Source of the DNA: Terfezia claveryi
Taxonomy: Eukaryota > Ascomycota > Pezizomycetes > Pezizales > Pezizaceae
Length of the DNA stretch: 15,919 bases
NCBI GenBank assembly: GCA_015179025.1
Contig: WHUX01000641.1
Span: 1 to 15,919, forward strand
Reading direction: 5' to 3'
The stretch's first letter is position 1, and each line of letters begins with the position of its first letter. Under the pieces are notes generated by a model that saw only the letters and a list, made by a program, of their open reading frames with translations, was not told the DNA's origin and made no database searches. Positions 1 through 8,035 of the stretch are shown piece after piece. The position numbers and the translations under genes were made by a program.

Positions 1-690
1 AATTCGAATTCCTAGAAGCCAATGTAAGTTACCATATCAGTTAACTTAAACTCTCGTTTGAGTGACTGTTTGGTAGACTTCATAATGGCTGAGTCTTTAT
101 CCGAATAAAGTAATAATGTCGACATAAAGGGGAGTATGATTGTGCCAGACTTATGGACGAAAGACGCAGGGGTCAAAGGCACAAGCAGAGAAACCTATTG
201 TCAGGAGGAAAGATGTTAATCGTCCATACCACTGACGAGGAGACTGCTTTAATCCATAAATGGATCGGTTAAGTTTAGCATACATGCCGTCAATCCGGGT
301 GCCTTCCGGAGTTGCATGTAGATAATTTCATTCAAAGAGCCGTAAAGGAAGGCTGCTTTGATATCCATTTGTTGAGGTTCCTATTGGAAGTGGCAGATAA
401 AGTGATAAGGAGGTGAGAGAGTCGTATCGGACAACAGGAGAAAGATTTCATCAAAGTCTGTGCCGGGTTGTTGAGAGAAACCTTGAGCAACTAGACGAGC
501 CTTGTACCGATCGATATTCCATTAGCATCTCGCTTAATCTTAAATACCCACTTGCTTCCAATAATATTCCTATCTCTGTGTAACCACTTTCCAAACATCT
601 TGATCCTTCATAGCTTCCAACTCATCGTTCATAGCCTTTCTCCATTTTTCTTCATCAGGTGAATTAACAGCCTGTTTAAAGTTCGAGGTT
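1..690 (-). pseudogene. Copia reverse transcriptase domain, frameshifted
   Basis: The domain would copy element RNA into cDNA. On the minus strand near 660-500 I read GSKWVFKIKRDANG and, after a frameshift, RYKARLVAQGFSQQPGTDFD, the classic start of a copia reverse transcriptase. Motif A reads MDIKAAFLYG with its catalytic Asp codon intact at 363-365. Further on are DPCVF and a YVDD-type box that reads YVDI, with one Asp at 118-120, as if one codon had been deleted. The last legible words, near LKREFKLTDM and NLHWLLGIRI, match the region after YVDD. Damage is mostly frameshifts rather than stops, and CpG is frequent, unlike the rest of the element. The domain runs off the left edge, so RNase H is not visible. 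Confidence 0.9.
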
Positions 691-699
691 CATCACCAT

Positions 700-1380
700 G
701 TTGTAAGACTAAAGCGATCAATACTTTATCTTCTTCATTATCCTCATCAAAGACTTCAGGGGGTCTTCGATTAATCTAGATCGACTATCAAACTGTATCT
801 TTGTACTGATTATAGGGACAATGGGAGCTTGTGCAGTTCCGAATTTATTGGCTTAAAAACAGCTCGACCTGCCTTAGTATGGTTGTAGGTCTAACTATTT
901 TTCTGCTAACGATTCGGGTAAAGTTTCCATTATTGGAGTCATCGGTAAAGATTGTCGAAGGTCTTGAGGAAGTGAAGTAAGTGGTGAATATTCATCTCGA
1001 TTTTGAGGTGGAGGAGGTAAGTGAACTTGTGGAGTTGGTTTGGTTATAGGTCCAGGAGCTGGTAGAGAAGAAGATAACGTTGCAGTTGATGTTGGAGAAA
1101 TAGGTAGTGAGAAAGTAATTATATCTAATGTTATTTTAGTTAGATGGGAAAGAGTCATACTAGGGAACTATACTTTATGAAAGAGCAGGTATCCCTTAAA
1201 ATACTATTCTTCTGCTTGTTTTGGATTTCATGTACACTATTGTTGCCAGAGATATTTGTTTGGGAATTTTGAGCTAGTGTATAGAATTACTTCAAGTAGA
1301 GAAGTAAAAGAAGAAGCAGTATTCATAGTTTATAACTATAATGAATTAGTCGAGTTAGATGTAGGTAGAGGTACTCCTTT
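700..1380 (-). pseudogene. Copia polyprotein linker between integrase and RT, low complexity
   Basis: This part of the polyprotein lies between the integrase C-terminal region and reverse transcriptase. An 87-codon stretch at 895-1158 is free of stops and very rich in Ser, Thr and Pro, with short words such as SPTSTATLSSSLPAPGP and LPPPPQNRD. Such a hydrophilic, poorly conserved linker is usual here in copia elements. It joins, with frameshifts, to acidic sequence and then to ALVLQHGDEPRT just before the reverse transcriptase. I treat it as part of the dead polyprotein, not as an independent gene. The Met at its start need not be an initiator. Confidence 0.65.
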
Positions 1381-1384
1381 TGGA

Positions 1385-2400
1385 TTTGTACTCGGTCTGA
1401 AAGAGATATCTTGTACTTAAACTGTATATATCTGCTTTCTAGAAGGTACATGGACCTTATAAATAGCTGTGCTATTAGTGTAACCAATGAATATATCTTT
1501 CTCAGCCCATGGTAGGAGTTTAGTGCCTATAGGTCATCGTTCCTCAGGTATGTGTATATAACATTCCTTACTGAAGGGTTGAAGGTGAGAGATGGTAGGT
1601 TTATTGCCGTGAAAGACCTCATAGGGAGTCTTCCCTTTGATATCACTATAAGGTGACTAATTTTAGAGATAGGTTGAAGTTGAGCATACTTCAGCCCAGA
1701 ATCTTTTGTTCATATTCATCAACATAGCCCTCATTTATTCTGTATTGTTCAGTTGAAGTATTCAGCTATACCATTAAATTCATGAGAGTAAGGGGGCATA
1801 AGTTCATGTACGATGCCTTTTGACTTAAAGCACTATTCAAGATCTTTGTTAATATACTATCCACCATTATTAGTATAGAACTATTTAATATAGTATAATG
1901 TTTGCTTTCAACTAAGATAACAAAGGCTTGAATTGATTTAGTTGAGTTGTATTTCTGTTTAAGGAAGTAGACCTAAGAAGTATGAGAGTAGTTATTAATA
2001 AGGGTAATAAAGTTGCTTGCTCTACCAAAAGAGGGTGTAAGGAGTTTACTACTAAGATTTGAATAAATAAGTTCGAAAATGTTGGAGGCATAAGATATTA
2101 AAGACTTAGGGACAGAGTGAGTAGATTTGGTGAGTATGTATGGCTTGTAATGATAATTATTAGGGGGTGTTGGGAGAATATCACTATTAGAGTAGAGTTC
2201 TTTATACTTGAGGATAGTAATGGCTTAATGACCAAATGACTGATAGGAGTAATCGATTATTTTTTGAGAGGAGGAGACTAATGCCTTTTTATTTGACTCA
2301 ATAATAAACAGGAGACTTCCAACAAATTCTACTATAAATAATATGGAATTATTGCCTTTCTTCATAACATAAAACCCAGAGTCCATAGAGAAAGTGGAAA
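1385..2400 (-). pseudogene. Copia integrase (gag-pre-integrase, DDE core, C-terminal region), inactivated
   Basis: Integrase would insert the cDNA into the genome. On the minus strand, 2380-2150 is the pre-integrase segment; its zinc-binding HHCC signature is lost, the CxxC now reading YKPY. The core follows. The first catalytic Asp, expected in HSDL, is Asn (YSNL, codon 2057-2059). The second, expected in TDNGG, is also Asn (TNNGG, codon 1869-1871). The Glu of NGIAE is intact at 1761-1763. A conserved Trp before VYFL is TAG at 1973-1975. The C-terminal region is well preserved: RFWAEV, KGKTPYEVFHGNKPTISHL, FIGYTNSTAIYKVHVPSRKQ. At least one frameshift separates the two Asn codons. Loss of both Asp residues makes it catalytically dead. 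Confidence 0.9.
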
Positions 2401-2404
2401 GATA

Positions 2405-2650
2405 AGATCAAATAGTATTCCAAGAAAACAGTGAGTGACCAAGAGAAGGAATATATAGAACATTGACAAGATGAACAGTGGAAGTAGAGCTGTTAAGGAG
2501 TAGACAGTTAAGAAGAACTGTCCCTTTTCCTTTAGCTTCAAGGAGATTATTGCCAGCTCCTTCTACAGTTCTACTATCCTTTGAAAAGTTCTTGAAGTAT
2601 CCTATATTGTTGGTCATATAAGTACTATACGCTGTATCGAATTTCCAGAT
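2405..2650 (-). pseudogene. Copia aspartic protease, largely legible
   Basis: This retropepsin-like domain would cleave the polyprotein. The frame 2617-2408 is open for 69 codons and reads through TVEGAGNNLLEAKGKGTV and STVHLVNVLYIPSLGHSLFS, which match the end of copia protease domains (the GKGTV and NVLYVP-type motifs). The active-site triad lies just upstream in the same frame: FDTAYSTYM, with Asp at 2636-2638 and Thr at 2633-2635, but the expected Gly or Ala-Ser pattern is disturbed. Upstream a TGA interrupts the link to gag. The downstream end is followed by the pre-integrase segment, as expected for one gag-pol polyprotein. Confidence 0.85.
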
Positions 2651-3498
2651 GGTTTTTCATGATGGGTTACTAATGCTGAGAGCCTCGTCTTTGGAGCTAC
2701 CAGAGCTGCCAATGATAAGTACCTGTTCCTTCTTATCTTCTTTCTTTTATCCTTCTTCTTATCCTATTTTGACTTCTTTAACTTTTGGCATTTTTGCCAT
2801 ATGTAACCAGTATATTTACTGAGTTGATACTTCTTGCAATAGGTGTATTTTACATCAGAGTACTTATTTCATTGTTGTGATTGCTGTGGTTGAGGCTTGC
2901 CTTTCTTCTTGAAGGAGGTAGAGAGAGCAGTATTCTATTTTTAATTTTGGAACCAATAGAGAGAAGACGTTGTTTTACATCAGCATAGGTAAGGTTGGAC
3001 TTGGTTAAGAAATTGTCAACTATATTAGAGTAATGCTCAATAAGGAAGGAGAGGAGGATATCCCTTTTGGCTTCGTCTTTGTCAAAGAAAGTATAGAGGG
3101 ATTTACAATATTCATCTGATGAGCCAGTGAGAGAGTAAAGTCGAGACTACTCAATCTCATATTGCTCAATGAAATTAGAAAAGGAGGTAGTAGAAGTGTA
3201 GGTTGTAGTTAAGCTGAAGAGTGTATATAGTTGATATACAAAAGAGAATGGAGTATCATGATAATACTAGTTTTTGAGATGAGTCCAGATTTCATATAGT
3301 GAATTAAACTTAGAGACAACCTTTAGTATAGGTTTGCTGATAACCTGTCTTCGCATGAAGATAGCTTGATTTTCTATAGTTGTGAAGAGTTCTTTCTCTT
3401 TTTGTGTCATATCTGTCACAGGTTTAAGTCCTTCAATAATAAGTTCTTTATAATCTATGCCTCTTATAATTATTTAGATAGTATTAGCCTGTCACAAC

Positions 3499-4165
3499 CA
3501 TATACTCAGTTGTCCTCACCATCACCTGCAATCATAGGTGATGGGTTATTGTCATTGTTGTCTTTGTCATTACCTGCGATCACAGGTGATGGGTCATCGT
3601 TATTGTTGCCTTCCATATCACTTGCGACACAGGTAATGGATTATTGTTATTGTTGTCTTCATCATTACCTGCAATTGTAGGTGATAGATCATCATTATTG
3701 TTGCCCTCGGTATCACCTGCAATATAGGTGATGCATTATTGTTATCGTTACCTTCCTTGGCTTCTCAGATAGGAATCTTGGAAAGCTTATTTCTCTCATG
3801 CCCTGAGAGAGTTATGTATATATAGATCCTGTACTACCTCGTACTGTTGTTGGATCCCCATCCAATATCTTGTATACCCAATATATGACCTTGTTTCTCC
3901 CAGTGCTTGTGCACCTCCTTTGTACACATCCTTGTCTTGTACAAACAACTCTATAGCACAGCTGCCTCCCTTGATATATGCAGTAACTGCCTCCACGTAT
4001 CTCATGTCCCATGCCCTCTGCCTCTCTTGTTTCTTGCCTTTACCTTCCATCTCAGCCTTCCCCTAGTCATATACGTAGTGTTCCTATGTGTGTGTTATTT
4101 TAGCCTTATCCTTACCCTGGCGTACTCCTTAGTTGCCTTGCCCCCAGAGCCCTCGTCATATAGTC
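3499..4165 (-). other. In-frame insert splitting the copia gag N-terminal region
   Basis: This separates two gag pieces that are adjacent in ordinary copia gags. It is bounded by imperfect 9-bp direct repeats on the minus strand: GACTATATG (4157-4165) and GAGTATATG (3499-3507). From the NYEDW codons the same frame continues through the insert, with stops only at expected Gln or Arg, and includes an 84-codon open stretch (4050-3796) beginning MEGKGKKQERQRAWDMRYVE. It ends in the Asn/Asp repeat. The insert looks richer in GC and less mutated than its surroundings. It may be a lineage-specific gag domain or an inserted foreign sequence. I do not recognise the protein, and see no terminal inverted repeats. 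Confidence 0.6.
3521..3758 (-). repeat. Five tandem ~48-bp units encoding a 16-residue Asn/Asp-rich gag repeat
   Basis: Units start at 3521, 3569, 3617, 3664 and 3712, with lengths 48, 48, 47, 48 and about 47. On the minus strand they encode units like GNDEDNNNNNPLPVSQ and GDTEGNNNDDLSPTIA. The 1-bp losses shift frame between units. Each unit carries a near-palindrome such as ACCTGCGATCACAGGT. The plus-strand frame with LSLPAITGDG words is a shadow. Confidence 0.85.
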
Positions 4166-4373
4166 CAGTCTTCATAGTTGTCTTTGCTGGTAAGTGACTC
4201 AATGTTGTCGAGTTTGATAGGAATAGGCTTGAAGTCTTTCAGTAGTCAGAAGGTAGAGGGTACAGCTTTTCCTTTACTGCCAGAACCAGGTCCTGAAACA
4301 GATGCTATTGTATAGATATATGTAGGAGGGAAGGTGAATGCGAGAAAGTTATTGAGTTGTCCTGAGTTATTTT

Positions 4374-4385
4374 GGGCTCATAACC
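4374..4385 (-). other. Primer-binding site for initiator tRNA-Met (internal half-tRNA type)
   Basis: The minus strand reads GGTTATGAGCCC. This is the exact complement of GGGCTCATAACC, the anticodon arm of fungal initiator tRNA-Met as I know it. Copia of Drosophila primes from such an internal half-tRNA. It lies 66 bp upstream of the lost gag start, where a primer-binding site belongs. Confidence 0.75.
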
Positions 4386-4723
4386 TATTAAAAGGTTACT
4401 GTGAGCGGAGGTATCGTGGTAGTAATTATGGAGGTAATAGCAGTGGACAGTAGTACTGGTAAGCAGAGAGTATGAGCAAGCAAAAGTACAAGAGAACTGA
4501 TAGTAAAACTATATTAATAGTAGACAGTCTTATTGAGTCTAATCGAGAGTATATAGAACTAACACAAGAGTAGGAAAGCTCATATATATAGTACAAGTTG
4601 AGGTTAAAGATCTAGTAAGAAAGTCTAAGTTACATAACTTAAGAATAAATATCATGCTGTGTAAATAAAGAAATACATAGAGGTATGTGACTGAGACAGT
4701 AATATAAGTTAATAAATATAACA
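4386..4723 (-). repeat. Probable 5' LTR of the copia element
   Basis: The LTR should end directly before the primer-binding site. There the minus strand reads TTTTAATA, which could be a mutated TAACA terminus. A matching minus-strand TGTTA begins at 4723, giving about 338 bp. No second LTR is in the window, so the limits are provisional. Confidence 0.4.
4582..4590 (-). promoter_or_regulatory. Possible TATA box in copia LTR
   Basis: The minus strand has TATATATGAGC inside the presumed LTR, about 200 bp before its end. That is a reasonable place for the element promoter, but short TA runs are common in this AT-rich DNA. Confidence 0.25.
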
Positions 4724-4950
4724 GAAAGTCATAGAAGAGATGATCATTAAGTATGACAACTGAGACAAGTAAGCAGTAACTTAGGTAGTAAAGTAGTATC
4801 ATGCAATGATAATAGATACTAAGTTAGGAAAGTAAGTAAAATAATAGGAATATATAATGATATGTAAACACATGAAAAAGAAATAATATATAAGTCTTTA
4901 ATTAGGTAGAATGTGTCCATATTGCATATTAGCATAATATGGAAGTAATC
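4724..4950. other. AT-rich spacer, nothing recognised
   Basis: This spacer lies between the presumed copia LTR and the first plus-strand decayed gene. I see no coding frame with family resemblance and no repeat. Confidence 0.4.
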
Positions 4951-7576
4951 ATGAAAAAGAACAATGTATTGTATAGAAATCTTAACTATATTGAAAGGAA
5001 ATAATTATTTTCAATAGTAGACTCCTATGACTCTATATCGTCTAATTCTGAAAATGAGCTATACTTAATTAAGTTTAGGAGAAAAAAGCCAAAGGTTTGG
5101 CCCTAGACTGATTATGACTTTAAGTATACAAAAGCTAGATGCCAGAAGAAGATGGATTAGTTTAAAGGACAGCTTGTAGAATATAAGAGATATTACTAGG
5201 TATTTATGGGACCCAACAAGAACGAAATCCTAGATTTGAACTATAAAGATGGCTTCAGCTAGCTTAAGTAGTAAAATATATAGCATAAAAAGTCTTATGT
5301 GAGGATATATGCTCTAGTACATACAGCAGCCAGGGTATTTAAGCATTCCAATGATGAGAAAGCTACAGAAGGGCTTGTAATAGCCACATTCAGAAGCCTA
5401 CCTTAGGAGAGGGAGTTTAATAAGTAGTTTTACTCTTATAGAGAAGAGTAAGAGGTAAAGGTAGATATAAAGCTAAAGGTAGAGGCAGATGAAAAGATAG
5501 AGGCAGAGGTAGAAGGAGAGCTAGAAGTAAAAGAGGAGCAGCTAGAGGCAAAGCCTGAATTGGAAAATAATTCCTTAGGGGATAACAATGTTGACAATAA
5601 TTCTATTTAGAAGTAGACAGTTGACATTTAATTTGGTTATTGGCTATTTGGTAGCATAGGTATAAGATGCATGTATAGCTTATTTTAAGGTTCATAGTAC
5701 AGAATGAATATATTTTAGTCTTATAAATAGGTTACACATGCCCTAAGGTCCTGATAATGGCTTAGATAGAGCTACTTTGTAGAGCTAAAGAGGTTAGTCT
5801 GGGTTGATATATATAATAAGGTTACCAGAAATTATGGTTAAAGATAATTATTTAGTAATTCTTGTAGTCTAGTTGTAAATTGTTCAGATAGTAAGAAGTT
5901 GGTAAGGCCTAAGGATCTGATTAGTGTCACCAATCGTCTAATAAGGCCTTTACAAGAGGCTTGTGCCAACCAGACTAGATAAGGGGGTCTATAACGAGGG
6001 TTTAATCGAGACTAGTCTGTAATATATAATTGAGAGCCAGAACAGGTTCAGTAAGATTGATCATCTCATACTATTCACATGATTCATTCTAAATATCAAT
6101 GCAATACAATATAGAGGTGCAAAAAGTGGGTATATAGAATGGAGTGCCATATATTCAAGCAAAAAAGCATATAAAGGCTATCTGATAATATTTTACTCTA
6201 CTAAACTATTCTCTTCTGTCTACTTACTATCATTACTGCTATGTACTACTATTACTGCTACCTACTGCTACCTATAACTGATCAGTTATATCTAATGTAT
6301 TATGTGGCTAAACTTACTGGGCCAACCCTTAACTATAGAAAACCCTCTACAATGCACCTAACATGTAGGACGTTCAATAGTAGCCTGAGATAGAAGATTA
6401 GAGACCAGCTATATAAGCTAGAGGGTAATAAATGCCTACAGTTCCAAGAAGCCTTATAGGTTAGTTGGAATTATTAAAAAGTTTATTTATGATTGACCAG
6501 AAGCTGATACAATTGAAAAGCAGAATGAGAGTACTACAATAGAGGATGGTAAAAAAATTATTGAAATATCATATATGAGTATAAGTAAGAAGAAGAAGCA
6601 GGAAACTTTGGAAATAGCTTAGATTCAAATATAGAGGAGGTAAAATGACTAGTTAATAGTAGTAAAAAGACTTATTTATTTGCAGCAATTCTCTACAAGC
6701 TGCAAGACCTGTATTATATAGCCCAAAACTGGGTTATGGACTACACATTTTTTAAGCAGCTATTTAAGAATGTATTAGATGTTCTCTACTTAATTGACGA
6801 AGTTTGGGAATAGGCCTAAGATTACGAAAAGAGCTACTTGAGGCAAACTAAGGCCTATAGTGCATTGGTAGGTAGTTCATAACCTTGCTGCATCTGATTA
6901 ATAATAAAAATTAGCTGAAGAGTATACATTTACAGCATAGCTCTTATATCATACATGAGTACTGCCCAAAAATCTGACAGTTATACAGACAAGATTATCA
7001 GAGTAAAGAGGAGGTAGCGAAGAAGGTGGACTGGTTGTTACATAAAGATCGATTTATTTATAGGAAAGAACAATAGGAGGTTAGTATATTTCTGAAATTA
7101 GGTAATGGACTCTAATGGACTAGGAATAGAGAATAGGCTACTGATTTTGAGATACTCAAATTGTAATAGTTATCTATGAATATTTCTTTTGGCAGGTTAA
7201 GATAAGAGGGAAAAGAAATAGCAAATTCTTCAACTATATCAATCCCATCTTTATTTGTTTAGTGGTAGCTGCAATATAGAATTACTTGAAAGAGTTAAAA
7301 ACTGGGGAAGCCATTGAGGCTATTGACTTCAAGTTCGAAATAGCAGCAAGTAAGTGTAAATTCTAATATCAAAAGTAGGAATACTGACCTACTATAGCTT
7401 CATTCTATTGACTTCAAAATACTTGGGGACTATATGATAAGAAGGTTAGAATGCTCATATTGGCTAATATTAAGACAACTTGAGAACCCACATTGGGAGG
7501 TTTGACAAGAAAGCCAAAGTGGAGGTAAGTGACCCATATGCTGTGATGGAGAATAAGGAAGAGTAGGGAAAAGTTT
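4951..7576 (+). pseudogene. Long decayed gene of unknown function, RIP-like stops
   Basis: From an ATG at 4951 one frame runs to about 6885 without an apparent shift, broken by about 45 stops. In the 4951-6207 part I count 32, of which 29 are TAA or TAG. The text between stops looks like protein: SYVRIYALVHTAARVFKHSN, then a charged Lys/Glu-rich segment near 5455-5560 (VEADEKIEAEVEGELEVKEE), then near 6100-6160 a Cys-bearing stretch (CNTI, RCKKWVYRMECHIFKQKS), then LFAAILYKLQDLYYIAQNWV. After about 6885 the sense shifts to frame 3 (VAKKVDWLLHKDRFIYRKEQ) and after about 7175 to frame 2. The C-terminal part, NPIFICLVVAAI and NYLKELKTGEAIEAIDFKFE, faintly recalls the end of fungal DUF6532 proteins. 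I do not recognise the rest. The frame probably ends near a TGA around 7576. It may be a multicopy accessory gene or an element ORF. Confidence 0.6.
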
Positions 7577-7704
7577 GATTTTTTGAGTTTTTTTTAGTTT
7601 TTTTATTATTTTATTTTTATTATTTACTTTATGGGTTTTCATTTGTCAAGGGATTTAGTTAGTTAAATGAATGGCATTGTTTTTGGTGATTTGCTTGTTA
7701 ATGC
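7577..7704. other. T-rich tract and short spacer
   Basis: Positions 7577-7628 are nearly all T with scattered A, following the presumed end of the decayed gene. It could be the 3' untranslated region or A/T slippage sequence. There is no coding signal. Confidence 0.45.
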
Positions 7705-8035
7705 TGACACCTGAACAGACTTTGTTCAAGTGTCAAATTAAAGAGGCTGATATGCTAGAAAAGCAAGAAATTTGACAGTCGAACAGAGTTGTTCAGGTGT
7801 CAAATAAGGTGAAGATTTGACAGTCGAACAGAGTTGTTCGAGTATCGAATAAGCAAGAGATTTGACAGTCGAACAGAGTTGTTCGGGTGTCAAATAAGCA
7901 AAAGATTTGACAGTCGAATAGAGTTGTTCGGGTGTCGAATAAACAAGAGATTTGACAGTCGAACAGAGTTGTTTAGATGTTGAATAAGGGAAAGGTGAAG
8001 AAATGACAGTCGAACAAGCTTGTTTGGGTGTCAAA
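7705..8035. repeat. Tandem array of seven 45-bp hairpin units
   Basis: Hairpins start at about 7705, 7771, 7816, 7861, 7906, 7951 and 8002. The five from 7771 to 7951 are exactly 45 bp apart, the last is 51 and the first is diverged. Each 34-bp core can fold: TTTGACA and CGAACA pair with TGTTCG and TGTCAAA around a GAGT loop, with one 2x2 internal mismatch. The spacing keeps codon phase. Plus frame 1 gives a 15-residue unit FDSRTELFGCQISKR; plus frame 3 and the minus strand are also nearly open. Confidence 0.85.

Larger units (their letters stand above)
2700..4308 (-). pseudogene. Copia gag (UBN2-type) with large internal insert
   Basis: Gag would form the particle shell. The start codon appears lost: ATA at 4306-4308 precedes ASVSGPGSGSKGK, in a good initiation context (ACA before, G after). 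Then follow KPIPIKLDNIESL and NYEDW, typical of a copia gag N-terminus. The next family-typical segment, IIIRGIDYKELIIEGLKP, appears only about 660 bp later, after an insert described separately. The rest fits the UBN2 gag pattern: FNSLYEIWTHLKN, SNFIEQYEIE, DILLSFLIEHYSNIVDNFL, SNLTYADVKQRLLS. Near 2850-2788 is a zinc-knuckle remnant, YTYCKKYQLSKYTGYIWQKC, in which one Cys appears changed to Tyr. Stops in the first half are TAG, TAA or TGA at expected Gln, Trp or Arg. Confidence 0.85.
1..4723 (-). mobile_element. Decayed Ty1/copia LTR retrotransposon, 3' part outside window
   Basis: Reading the minus strand from about 4723 to 1 gives the copia domain order: LTR, primer-binding site, gag with a zinc-knuckle remnant, aspartic protease, gag-pre-integrase and integrase core, Ser/Pro/Thr linker, reverse transcriptase. 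Integrase before reverse transcriptase is what separates Ty1/copia from Ty3/gypsy. RNase H and the 3' LTR would lie left of position 1. The copy is dead: it has in-frame stops, frameshifts, a lost gag start codon, two integrase Asp-to-Asn changes and a shortened YVDD box. The outer boundary at 4723 is a guess from a minus-strand TGTTA terminus. Confidence 0.9.

Noticed and set aside
3366..3680. Plus-strand 104-codon ORF with LSLPAITGDG repeats
   Set aside because: It is the shadow of the gag repeat, whose minus-strand frame joins recognisable gag on both sides.
3812..4197. Other overlapping open frames on both strands in the gag insert (3812-4012 minus, 3907-4197 plus)
   Set aside because: The 4050-3796 minus frame is the one continuous with the gag NYEDW codons, so the others are shadows.
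4539..4802. Minus-strand 87-codon ORF rich in Leu, Tyr and Ile
   Set aside because: It lies across the presumed LTR, has AT-driven composition and no recognisable motif.
7577..7628. T-tract as a bacterial-type terminator
   Set aside because: No GC-rich stem precedes it, and the copia and gypsy context is eukaryotic.
7738..8034. Minus-strand 98-codon ORF over the hairpin array
   Set aside because: It follows from a 45-bp palindromic unit, which opens several frames at once. Only plus frame 1 connects to plausible downstream coding text.
7705..8035. CRISPR array
   Set aside because: The intervals between the 34-bp cores are only about 11 bp and are similar to each other, the units are codon-phased, and there are no cas-like genes. 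It is a tandem minisatellite.
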